From contig NW_020290000.1 of NCBI RefSeq assembly GCF_003144195.1, positions 124,001 to 188,000 of the forward strand: DNA of 64,000 nucleotides, written 5' to 3'. The notes under the pieces are model-generated. The model was not told where the DNA came from. It ran no database searches and was given only the letters and a program-made list of their open reading frames with translations. Of this stretch, positions 52,313 through 62,917 are shown one piece after another; positions within the stretch are counted from its first letter, which is position 1; each line of letters starts with the position of its first letter. Made by a program: the position numbers and the translations under genes. This DNA comes from Ceraceosorus guamensis (lineage: Eukaryota > Basidiomycota > Exobasidiomycetes > Ceraceosorales > Ceraceosoraceae).

Positions 52313-55300
52313 TGCGACCCGCCGATGCGCGCGAGATCCAACGCCTCTTAATTGCGAGACATGGAACGCGAGATGACTGTAGCTGGCGCTGTCCTGGCCG
52401 CTACAGCTGTAGGACTTGCTGATCAGGGAAGCGGATGCGGGAAGTGCTGAGCCTACACCCACGCCTGTGGCGCGTCGTTGTCAGGGCCCGCGAATGTGAA
52501 TCTCGGACGCCTGTATGGCCAGAGCACCTCGACAGGGCTAGCTAGCTGCTGCACAAGCTCTTCCGCACGCCTCCAAGTGATGCTCGGAACGAAAGGGCGC
52601 AATTAAGGAACGTCCATGCAGCTGTGTGGGTTCGGTACGGGCAAGGCGCGATGGGTGCGATCTGTGAGCGTGCGCACAGACCCTTGCTGGAGCCTGACGC
52701 TCAAGTCACGACTCGAACACCGTCGAGGTATTGTGCTCGACAGCTATAGCTTACAGCATGGATGACGCGGATGCCGTGTGAGTCAAGGGCTCGACCATGC
52801 TGGCAGGTTGATGAAGAAGGCAGCGATCGAGATATAGCAATCGTGAATCGTGAATGAGCCATGGGGGTTGAGCGGCTTCGATCGAGTGCGCTGCATGGTC
52901 TGGACGTGGACCGCGCACGTATAGACAGACGCATCATGGTCGACTGCAGCATGGACCTTGATTCGACGAGCAACGACCCAACTTAAGGCTATCTCGATGC
53001 CCCAAACATGTTCTTCTGGTTTCGCCTGAACTCTTGACTGTGACTCACACTCATGTCGAGTCTGTGTTTGCATAGAAGCGGCCAGCTGAGACCACCACCC
53101 CTGAGACGAGTCAAACAATCACGAATGTGAAGCTGCTGCTGCTGCTGCTGCTGCTGCATGGACTTCGAGCACATCAGCATCAGCGCTGTGCTGGGTATCG
53201 TGCAGCGGTGGGCTCATGACCGTCACACCCAGGCTACCTCGCACGCGCGGAGAGGAGGAGAGCCGCGGGGGGACGCTGCCTCTGCCTTATTGATCCATCA
53301 TATTCGCTGTCTGAGGTAGATGAGCACGATCGATGAGCATCAGCAATTAAGGGCCGGAGGCTGAATGGTGTTCCGTGTATACGCTTCCGACTGTGCGTGC
53401 ATGGACGCGACGAGTACGCTACTCTGTGCCCTCGCACTCGTGATGAATGTGTGCTGGTGCGACCGCGATTGTGCGGTCTTAATTGCCCACCCCTTGCAGA
53501 AGCCAACGGAGTGTCTTGCAACCAAGCGGACAAGACTTTAATCGTGACCATCATTATAACGCAAGTCGCAACATCTGCATGACAGCCTTGCGAGTCGAGC
53601 TTGCCAATCGTGATGAATGTGAATGTGAATGTTGTATCAAGGTCTCACCCTAGAGCATGCATGATGCGCGTAGACAGCAGGTATATATAGCTGTCCCGCT
53701 GTGTCAGGACGACCTGACGCGATCGAGTAGTGTGTGATCGAGTCTTGATGAGTCAAAGTGCTTTTGCTTGATTGATTGGCTTGGCTAGCGTGGGACGCAA
53801 CGGTCGCAGTTCACTCGCGCCAACGCGCTTGAAACCGCCGCGCCGTGATTGCCCCCGCGACAAAACACACCAGTCAGACGGCATGGCCGTGGGAGCGCGT
53901 TCAGCTAGTCAGAGTGAAGAGGTCCGCGCAGCAGTCTGCTGATGAGTCTGATGAGAGTCGCGAATCCTGATCATGAGTGCAAAGGAAGGGTCACGCTTGT
54001 GCGCACGTGGCACTCAGCAAGTGGGACGAGAAGTGCCCAGCATCAGCAGTCTTGAGTCAGACTTAGTCGAACGTCAAGCATCGAACCTCATCAGAGTCAA
54101 GAAGAACAAATCAAATCAAAAGCAAATTATAAAATTTTGCATGCATGATCTTTCAGTTCAGCTCTCAAGTCACGTGTGCGGCCATGGCAGCCTGAAGGTT
54201 GATGAGGTGAGTCAGAAGAAGGGTTATCAATCAAGAGTCTAGGAGCAACGAGATGCTTTGCCCACGCAGCGCGACGACCCATCATATGACTTCCTCGACC
54301 CGATTCAGCGGACGGACCTCAGCGTCGTCGGACCGATGCCGGTCGCCGTGGATTTGAATCACCTTCGCGTACGGCTGCAGACCAACGGCGTCATTCGTGA
54401 TTCTTAGGAGACAGGAAACGCCTCGATGGCGCGCCATGCTCGTGCCGCGCGCAAGGTTTGCGACGCGCCTGCAGGCACCTCTTGTGTGGCTTGACGGGAT
54501 CAAAATCTTATCCACTCTGTTGTGACTCTTCCCTCCTCGATCGTGATTAGCGCAGAGCTTCCCAAAACCGTCGCTGTGAGCGTCTCAGCCGTGCCCACAG
54601 AGGATGTACACGTGCACTACTACTGACTCACACGAGGCGCTCGATCCATATATATCGGATCCGCCTCTCTCGCGTTGCGACATGGGTCGTGCCAGTCGCA
54701 CGTCTCCGGCGAGCCGTCTTGGTCTCTCATCTCACCCAGCACGTGGCTTTCAAGGCTCGAATTGTTCGACGGCTCAGCTCAAATCCGGACTGCGATTGGA
54801 GAGAAGTGAGCTCTCGCAGAGACGGCCAGTCCATTTTGCCATAAGATACGAGTACACACTGAGCAGTGCATGTGATTCATGCTTCATTGCCGGGTGGCTG
54901 CTCGGTGCCGACGTGGCCGAGGTGCTGCAAGCCGCCGGCAACAGCAGGGGAGCTTGCTTCCTTTCAATGCTCTCTCCCTTTTGCTTCTCCATTCAGATTG
55001 CTTCGCACCCAAGCTCACTCCCGAAGTACAAAAGTGTGTTGTGTAATTACGTGTACCTGCTTGATCGAACTCCGCTCCGCTGCAATCAGAATCGTGAAAT
55101 AGTGAATCTTGAATTTGTATCAACGAATGCGAAATGTCTGTTTCGCATTCACGTGGAAGAGACCGGATCAGGACCCTTGCTATGTATAGACCCTCTCTCT
55201 GCATGCGCTCACCAACTCACGGCTGCAGCCCTTATCAGCCTTGCTTGGGCGAGCGACCGAACGCCTCTTCTGCCAATTATTGAATCACAATCAAAAAGGG

Positions 55301-56401
55301 AGCCAGCTTCCCGATCACCATGCAGCCCTTTGCGCGCATCATGGTGTACGCTGATCCCGTCTCATCTGCATCCATCCACTCATCCAGCCTAGGCCCCGGT
55401 GGTCTCGGAACCGCCTTGGCAGCATAAGTACTCGAGACTTGCGACTGCAAAAGCTCAAGATAAGGAGCAGGCATCTGCTGATGCTGCCTGCGCCTTTGTC
55501 ACAATCTTGACTGCGTCCGTTACCCTCGCTGTCCAGCTCATCTGCTGGCACAACACGGGAAGGGATATATGTACCTGTATATGGCCCTGCACGCATGCGC
55601 GGACGTCGAAAAATGACGAAAGCAACCGCTCTTCCCGCGACGCGCCCCGTGCGTGTGGCTTTTGCGCGCGACCCGCGATCGTTCGTGATTTGTGAGTCAA
55701 GCATCGAGTGCAGCTTCCGCTCTACCACCCGCACTTGCATTCAAGATTGCACCCTACAGCCCGTTGCCCGAATCAAGATTGACGATACGAGAGGCCGAGA
55801 CGACGCTGGTATTCAACTATGCGGTCTTTCGGCTCCTGCATTGGAAGCAGTGTGCATATCGCAACGTGACACGGCCAGGAGAGAGTATTTCCGGACTCAA
55901 GCGGTCCCGCGATCGGCACGGGCTGGAAAGGATCCTCCATGGCTCGAAAGCGGCAGCTCATGATGCTCTTTGATCGCCATTCTCACGGAGTGATGTCGCA
56001 ACTCTGCGGTAGATTTGAGACCGTCAAGGCCACGATGTCGCACACACGGATAATCAGTCGGCCACTTGCGCCTTCCCGAGATCCGCTTGTGTGGCTGCCC
56101 ATCTCTGCCAGAAGTAGGGAGGCTGGTAGGCTATCAGACATCATCGCTCCCGGCATGATCGAAGCAAAGAGGGCTGAGCAAGTTCGGTACCGACTCAACA
56201 GCGCTGCATTTCCATACGATACCTGCATCTAGGTTGCTGTCAGCCTTTGTAGCCATTCTAAAAAGGCATAAATACAGGCTGATTCTCTGAAGTTCCCTGT
56301 CCCTTCATCTCACCTCACTTTCCAGCGCTCTCTGTCAAGCAACTGCTACCATTGATTGCTGAGCACCTTCCAACCACATAAATCACGCTTCTCAAACTTC
56401 A
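52313..56401. other. 4-kb gene-poor region
   Basis: The longest stretch without a supported gene. It carries a GCT trinucleotide tract at 53132-53157, AT-rich motif copies near 52835-52860, 53600-53640 and 55085-55110, and GACTC-type copies. The ORF at 54604-55392 (262 aa) has no recognisable sequence and mixed composition. Another ORF at 55692-55970 contains an odd ordered-looking stretch (ESRLTIREAETTLVFNYAVF) and could be a remnant or an unrecognised exon. A TATA-like 'aaaggcataaatacag' at about 56260 lies 140 bases before the next gene and probably belongs to its promoter. Confidence 0.4.
53132..53157. repeat. (GCT)n trinucleotide tract
   Basis: Between eight and nine perfect GCT units in non-coding sequence. 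Confidence 0.9.
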
Positions 56402-57594
56402 ATGTTCATCCCCTCTTCTCCAACCGCACATCAGCTCGGAACCAGCTTGTCGGACAGCGCCCTTCAAGGCATCATGGCGAACCCGGCTCCTATCGTCAGC
56501 TCTTTGAGCACAGATTCTCTCGAGCAGCTTGGTGAGGTGGTCGCGTTGAAAGCGACACCCGAAATGCCGTATTGGTTCCCAGTCGGGTGAGTAGGAAAAG
56601 TCTCCTCACGTCCAGTACCCCGAGTCTTACCGAAATTTTGCTGTTCCCCAGGCTTTTCACCTTGCTGGTGACCCTCTACGTCATCGGCCAGCTCCTCCAA
56701 AACCGCATCTTGGCTTGGCTCATCGGCGCGCAGAAGTGGCGTGCGATGAAGGCTGAGCACAGAAGAACGATGGTGATCTATGTCCTGCAAACCCTCATCA
56801 CCACGATCGTCCTCATCATGCAATGCTTCTGCTTGCCCCTTCTCGGACTGGCATTCACTGAACGACGCACAGAGCTCATGCGCGCTTCCGCGACGCTCAT
56901 TGGTGGGCTGTACGTGTTCGAGCTCATCTGGAGATCCACCATGCGTCCTACCATGATCGCCCACCACATCATTACCCTCTTCGTCATGAGTCTCGCCATC
57001 GTCCTACTTTCAAAGCTGAGCGACCCATCCTTCGTCCTCACTGGTCTACTGTGGCTTTTCCAGGCCACGACCGAGCAAACCACGTTCGTCGCCCTCTTCA
57101 TGTACCGTCTGCAAATCTCCCCCCGGATTCTGCGCCCAATGTTCCGCATTGCTTCGGTGCAATCCCTCGTTTTCAAGATGGCCTCCATCGCTGGAACCAT
57201 CTTCGTGTGGGTCAAGTGGCAGCTGCACGGCGAAGGTGACCTCTACACTGCCTACTCCGTCATCTTCTGGATCGCCACCATTGGTCTCGCCGTCACCCAG
57301 ATCTGGGGCTCTTGGGTCGTTTGGATCATGGGCGACACGCTGGAGAAGCGTTACATCAAGAATTCACACAAGAGCGCGAGGAGCACTCTCACCTCGGCCA
57401 ACGCCTCTCAGCTCGACCTCGAGGCGCAGCTCTCGCAAACTGGTAGGAGTACTCCCACCAATGCAGCGACCGAGGATGGCAAGTATACACCGGTGTATGA
57501 GAAGAGAGTGAGCAGCCTTGGCAGACTTCCCAACTTGGACCTGCAGCTATCTGAGTGCCTCGACACCCAAGCTCGACCAAGCAAATCTGCGTAG
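56402..57594 (+). CDS. Multi-pass membrane protein, TLC-domain-like
   Basis: Two exons, 56402-56586 and 56652-57594 (intron GTGAGT...CCCAG), give 375 aa. An N-terminal 60-residue Ser/Pro-rich segment ends in PYWFPVG. Seven hydrophobic segments follow: LFTLLVTLYVIGQLL, MVIYVLQTLITTIVLIMQCF, LIGGLYVFELIW, HHIITLFVMSLAIVLL, FVLTGLLWLFQATTEQTTFV, VFKMASIAGTIFVWVK and VIFWIATIGLAVTQIWGSWV. The third-to-fourth loop RPTMIAHHIITLF, with paired His at the helix start, resembles the TLC (TRAM-LAG1-CLN8) fold, where such His residues act in ceramide synthesis. The rest of the Lag1 motif is not evident, so enzymatic activity is not claimed. The C-terminal tail is Ser/Thr-rich (KSARSTLTSANASQL). A second ATG at 56474 (MANPAPIV) could also serve. 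The 5' UTR is pyrimidine-rich with a TATA-like box near 56260. Confidence 0.78.
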
Positions 57595-58151
57595 TTCTGC
57601 GAGCAAAAGCATGCCGCCCCTGTCACGTCCTCGCCCATCCTTGATCACCCACCATACCGTCCTGTCACGAAACGCTGCATATATAGAGATCATGTCACCT
57701 TCACTTTGTCACGCATCGTGCGGCCCGCCCTAGGCCACATCCAAAGGAATCCACACGGATGCCCCTGCACCACTCCTCGCCGTTTGGCCAAAACTTGCAT
57801 ACCGAGCACGGAATGCTATCACCTGTCACTGCCTCTTATGTATAGTTGGTGATTGAGATGAGAAGCGCCTCTGCTTCTCCAAAAATGAGTTGTACAAGTA
57901 GACGGTGCGAGCTGCACGTGAGAGAAGACGGACTCGCGCATCCTTCTGGTGGGCTGCTCGAAGACGGAGCCAAGGGTGGTTGAGCCACAAAAGCCCACCA
58001 TACGACGCGCGTGCTAGTCTGCCCTTTCAGCAACCAGGATCGCCTCACAAAGACTGCAGGCGTTCCACCCTGGCGAAGGTCTCGTTTCAGTTCCATCCCC
58101 TCCTGCCACCGGCATCCGCTAGTCGCAGCATCCATGTCGCTATGTAGTCAG

Positions 58152-58197
<46 letters not shown>

Positions 58198-58223
58198 ATC
58201 GTAGCTGCGGCATCACAATCGCA
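57595..58223. other. Intergenic region with a long poly-C run
   Basis: No coding region between the TLC-like gene and NOP10 (convergent). The 45-base C run at 58153-58197 lies 26 bases past the NOP10 stop. Confidence 0.5.
58153..58197. repeat. Poly-C homopolymer tract (about 45 bases)
   Basis: A continuous run of C on the plus strand (G on the NOP10 strand), just downstream of the NOP10 stop. Exact length is uncertain because homopolymers are prone to sequencing error. Confidence 0.85.
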
Positions 58224-58522
58224 TCACATGGGCTTGGTAGGAAGCTGGGTGGGCAGAATGCCGAACCTCTTCTTTATCGTCACCCGGTGTTTGCTGAACT
58301 TGTCATCGGGTGAAAACCGAGCAGGATGTGCGCTCTTTGTGATGCCTCCAGCCGTTGTCCTCTTCTTGAGCGTGTACAGACGATTGCCATTCTAATGAGG
58401 GGCGCGGCGGTGGAGAAGAAATCAGTGAGCAGCCTGCTTTGACTACGTTGCGTAGGAAAGCTCGGAGCGCCAAGTCCACCTGCGCATACACTTACGGCAT
58501 CGAGAGTGTACATGAGGTGCAT
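58224..58522 (-). CDS. NOP10: H/ACA ribonucleoprotein complex subunit Nop10
   Basis: Two exons, 58522-58496 and 58391-58224 (intron GTAAGT...CATTAG, 104 nt), give 64 aa; yeast Nop10 has 58. Exon 1 codes for only nine residues, MHLMYTLDA, and exon 2 continues [49 protein letters not shown]. This matches the whole family (MHLMYTL, then YTLKK, then [29 protein letters not shown]). The Zn-binding cysteines of archaeal Nop10 are absent, as in eukaryotes. Nop10 binds Cbf5/dyskerin in H/ACA snoRNPs that make pseudouridine in rRNA and snRNA. Because of the tiny first exon and the small size, simple ORF scans show only unrelated frames here. Short C-terminal extension LPTKPM. Confidence 0.96.
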
Positions 58523-59580
58523 GTTGTGCGACCAATCGTCTGTGCCAGAGACTTGTAGATTGCTAGCGGAAAGCTCACGAGCTGAAACCTTGACCACGAG
58601 GGCAGCTTCTTCGGCGGTGCCTCAGCTCAGATTCGAGTGCAAGGCGCGAACGACGCAGGTTGCTCGAATACTCGGCGTCGATGTCTGCTGATGCAGTAGG
58701 ATGTGCTCGTGATGGATTGACAGACGAGCACGCTGTCGAGTAGGTAGAGAGGGTTCGAGGCACTTGTCCGTAATCTCAGGGTCGCAAAGATTCCAGAAAG
58801 ACGATGTGAAGCGGGCGGATGGTGGAATCCATGAAGACGAATGATCACGTACGATTGTGGGAATCGACGCTTGATAATCCAGGATTGGTGGTGGGCAAAT
58901 TCACACTGGTCACGAGAGTACTGACTGCGATACACATTTTTGACTCTTGACTCAAGACTCAAGATCGCTATTCATGTTCACGTGATCCGCATAATCCATG
59001 ATCTTCTTTGGCTCACGTGCTTTGCCTTTTTTCCTTTCGTCCGCGTCCGCCAAGCTTGCGCAGGCGGCTCCACATGCACAACAGTCATCCTGCATGCATG
59101 CAGGGATCAAGTCGATCATCCTCAGAAGCAAGCAGCAGCAACCCGCCGGAAAGTCGAGTCGAGTGCCATGGCGGCGGCCCTTGCGATACGAAGACTGACG
59201 CATGATTGCCGCAAGAAGCATCTCCTCGTGATGCTTGCACCGCGCAGCGAGCGAGCATCATCTCGCTTCTTCCAGCGACCCTCCTCCTCACTCTGCTGCT
59301 TCCTGGCAGAAATTTGTCCCTTTGCTTCGAATCATGCTGCTGAGCTACCACTCAGACTGCGTGCATGCGCCAGAGGATCAGCTGAAAGAGCCGCCAGCAG
59401 TGAGACTTTAGGCTCGACGGATCGCCATTCCGCTTGCTGAACCCCCTCCAGCAACTCGCCTGGTCTCCTCCTTTGCCTGCCTCATCACACGTTGCCTTTC
59501 AGCTTCCTACATAGTTCAGACGTCCAGCACGAAGCTGAGTAGGGCATACAAGACTCGCTGCAGAGAGAACGAATTGCAAC
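58523..59580. promoter_or_regulatory. Divergent promoter region NOP10 / PAF-acetylhydrolase-like gene
   Basis: No coding exon supported in 1.06 kb between divergent genes. GACTC-type motifs ('gactcttgactcaagactc') are at 58940-58966. Repeated 'catgcatgcagg' words with GC-rich flanks occur near 59090-59105. No specific factor site can be assigned. Confidence 0.45.
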
Positions 59581-62230
59581 ATGCCTCTCCCGCCCTATAC
59601 GGGGCCATTTCAGGTCGGTGAGTGAGCAGCAAGAACTCAGACCCCGATGCATTTTTTTTCCCAACGTGGCTGGAGCTCGGATTCAGCTGGCATGTCTGAA
59701 TCCCACCTCTCCGCCTGCCCGATGATGTGCTTTTCCAGGCGCAATCGATCTGGAGATACCCGTACGGCAACCAAGGCCGTTCGGTGCGTCTATAGTAGCC
59801 AACGACCGCATCAATCTGCCTAGAGGCTCTCACCCGTGGCGTCACAAAGTCGGCAAGCATGGCGACTCGCATCAGACGCCGAAAGGCAACGAGCCGCAGT
59901 CAGAAGGTCTAGCGTCGACAGCGGAAGGGACGCAGCGTCAGGGCGAGGAGGGCGCCGATGACGATAATGGCGCATACGATCCGCTGCGCAGTGGCAGCAA
60001 GACGTCTACCCTGTTCATGAGCACTGTGCTGTTCACAGTCTACTATCCCAGCAGCATCAACGAACAAGAAGCCAAAAAGTACGACCGAGTAGCTTGGCTC
60101 GGGCGTCCCAAGAGAAAAGGCGTGAGCGCTCTCTTCTCATATGTCGGGCAGTATGGCCCCATGGCTGTTCCTGCTAGTCCAGCCATCTTTTCCCTTGCGG
60201 CCGCAAAGATGCCTGCGAGGTGCGCTCCTCCTCTTGCATCCACAGATGATCCACGCGTCTCTGTACCTCCACCTTTCGCTCGCACAGAGACTGGCATGTT
60301 TGGCGACGAGCCAAGCCGCTTTCCCATCGTCATCTTCTCGCACGGCCTGGCTGGCAATCGTCTGGCCTACTCGCAGTTCTGTGGAGAGCTAGCTTCCTAC
60401 GGAATGGTCGTCGCAGCAGTCGAGCACAGGGATGGCTCAGGCGTACGCAGCTCCGTCCGCTTCCCTCTTGGGCAAGGTGAAAAGGAAGAAGAGGCGGAGC
60501 AAGGCAAGGACGAGGCGCAGCGAGTGCAGCGAGACGAACCTGCGCAGGGATCGGCCCTTACGACAAAGAATCCAGGCAAGACTGAGCACCACCCGCACGC
60601 CAACAGACTGCTTGGAAGGAGCACCGCGTCCTATCAGCCCAAATCAGACGTGCCGTATCTCGTCTTCGAGGCAGTAGGCATGAGATCGTTCGCGCCGAAG
60701 CCGACAGAGGACGAGATGGGCTTACGTCAAGCACAATTGGCGATGCGGAATGCCGAGCTGAATGAGTGCTTGCACGTGTTGAAGAGGATTGAAAAGGGCG
60801 AAGGGGAGCAAGTGGCGAGAGAAAGCACACGTGGCCTTGCAAACAAATTGAGCACAGGGGCTGCGAAGCGCGAGAAGCAGAGACGAGCGGGAAAGAAGCC
60901 TTCTTACACAGAGGGAAGTCTAGAAGAAGCCATCGACGGTCTCGCGGCGTGGAAAGGCAAGCTGGATGTCGACAAGCCTGCTTTGATGGGCCATTCGTTT
61001 GGTGGTGCCACAGTGCTCGAATCGACTCGCATGGCACCTGGAAACGAGGAACACCACGGGACCAGCGCAGACCAACAATCCACGCCTCCTTGGCTGCTCA
61101 CCGTCGTTCTGGACCCCTGGGTCGAACCCGTCATCGAGGATGGCGGCAAGCCCAATTCGGTGCCAACATTCTGCATCAACACCGAAGCCTTCTCGGTATG
61201 GCAGGAACACTTTGAGAAGCTGAAACGCATCATGGCTGCCGCTCGTCAGGCGAATGGCGAAAATAGAGGCTTCCTATTGACAATTTGCGCCACAAATCAT
61301 CTCGACGTCTCAGACTACCCTTTCCTTCTGCCGCATCTCTTCAGATCTACTGTCGGACCCCACGCCGCGGTGCGTCTATTCAGCAGAGCGGCGTACGTGG
61401 AGATTGGTCTTAGCAGACAGCGTTACCGAGAAAGAGCCAACGACCCGGGTTTCAAATTTCGAGTGGAAGCTGGCAAAGATCCTAAGATGGGAGCTAAGCA
61501 GAAACAAGCAGATGACAGGCATCATGCGCACCAAGTCGAAGGCGCTCTTGAAGATGCAGCAGACAGTGGTGGAGCACATCCCCACGCCGAACATGCTGGA
61601 ATTCCTGCGGATATACCTAGTGCCGCTCCTTCAAAAGATGCGATGGAAGAACCACGAGACAGAGCAGACGCACTTGAGGGTGCGGCCGTCAGAGCGCGGA
61701 TGCAGCCCGAAGAGGACGACGTTGGTCGTGCCGAGCAGCGAGGAAGAGCGCGCATGCTGGATAGATTGATGCATCCGAGCAGACCTAGCAGTGGCAGCTC
61801 GCGGTCACAAAATGTAGCAGAGCATCGGCAGCGCGGCTCTCAGACTGGCTCTCCAGCCAGCTCTCGACCGCAGAGCAATGCAGGAGGATCTGAGCGCGCA
61901 GAGACCGCGGAACATCATCATCATCCTCACTTGGTGGGCGGTGTCGTAGCTAAACGGAGCGAGTCTGGCAACGGCCTACTTGGAATACCGAGAACAAGTG
62001 CAGATGAATCCGACTTTGTTACGAGCGCTCATGAGCTGGTCGATGTGGACAAGGACGTCGAGGCTGTTCAAGCCGCTTTGGAGGATATCAGTGCCACACA
62101 ATCGTACAAGCACGTGAGTATGCTTGTAACTCGACCTGTAACGGTCAAAGTCGCGCGAGATTCGAGTCGCCAAAGACCTGGAACGAGGCGTCTCACCGAT
62201 CGACTGATTCACCTCGCATTTCCCCAATAG
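59581..62230 (+). CDS. Platelet-activating factor acetylhydrolase-like phospholipase
   Basis: Two exons, 59581-59617 and 59739-62230 (intron GTGAGT...TCCAG), give 842 aa. Exon 1 codes for MPLPPYTGPFQV, the typical fungal start of this family, continued by GAIDLEIPVRQPRPFG. The alpha/beta-hydrolase core reads TVLFTVYYPSS, FPIVIFSHGLAGNRLAYSQF and VVAAVEHRDGSG, with nucleophile in LMGHSFGGATVLE (Ser about residue 431), Asp in VVLDPWVEPV and His in TNHLDVSDYPFLLPHLF. Related enzymes release acetyl or short acyl groups from sn-2 of phospholipids, and some are cytosolic or secreted; no signal peptide is seen here. Long low-complexity insertions interrupt the core (about 165-215, Glu/Gln-rich) and the C-terminal third (about 600-770) is Ser/His/Glu-rich. 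At 62114 a GTGAGT donor with a CAATAG acceptor at 62228 could replace the last 38 residues with another end, so the C-terminus is uncertain. Confidence 0.88.
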
Positions 62231-62917
62231 CCCAAGATTCATTCCTTGCTCGGACTGCTTTTCAGAATGAAAGGCGTCAGGCCTGGACTTTCCATCGTGA
62301 GTATGCTGCGGGCGCCCCGACGTGCTAAGAAAAAGAAGCAGCTCCCATCTCAATCGTCCCGCCCACCGACAGCCTGGAAGCGTGCTTGTGCACTCCATAC
62401 CATGACGCGTCTTCGTGTGCGGAGGCACGCTCCTCACTTGCGTCCCCCGCAGCGCTTTCCTTTTGTGCTTGGAGGTCTGCAGCGATCCGTTTTTTTTTTT
62501 TTTTTTTGGCTTTTCTGTAGCACATTTTACGGCCCGCTTGCATTATCGCTCCTTTGCATGTAAGTCTTGATCTCACCTTGGCTGCTGCGCAGCGCCGACG
62601 TCTGGCCCCTTGCGCGAATCGCATAAGCAAAGCAATATTCCACAACATTGATCGCGCTGCTCAGGCACCGTCATCTTTTCAGGCAATTTGGCATTTCGTG
62701 TAGGGTGCGTTTCAAAGAGATACATCGACTGGACATGTGAGACGTGAGAGGGTGCTGGACGGTGACGCGGGAGAGTTCAAGAGGCAAAGCAGACGCAAGA
62801 TGACAAGGGCGAGAGCGCGTGGCGTGGCGTGGCAGTGGGAGCTGGAACGAGATCGTCGAAGTCCGGTAAGAGGTGGAACGAGCCGCAGCCAAAGTTCAGC
62901 CCCATCGACTGACTGAC
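62231..62917. other. Intergenic region between convergent genes
   Basis: No firm gene. It may contain an alternative 3' exon of the PAF-acetylhydrolase gene (open from 62229, PKIHSLLGLLFRMKG). A T homopolymer of about 18 bases is at 62490-62507. Confidence 0.45.

Noticed and set aside
54240-54540. Considered as a tRNA or small RNA gene because of compact GC-rich palindromic words
   Set aside because: No A box/B box pair and no cloverleaf could be drawn; the same words fit the dispersed motif families.
54604-55392. 262-codon plus-strand ORF in the gene-poor region
   Set aside because: Length is notable, but composition is mixed, no motif or signal peptide is seen, and the AT-motif words run through it; treated as chance.
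58011-58313. ORF coding a long poly-proline run
   Set aside because: Product of the poly-C homopolymer; it overlaps NOP10 exon 2 on the opposite strand.
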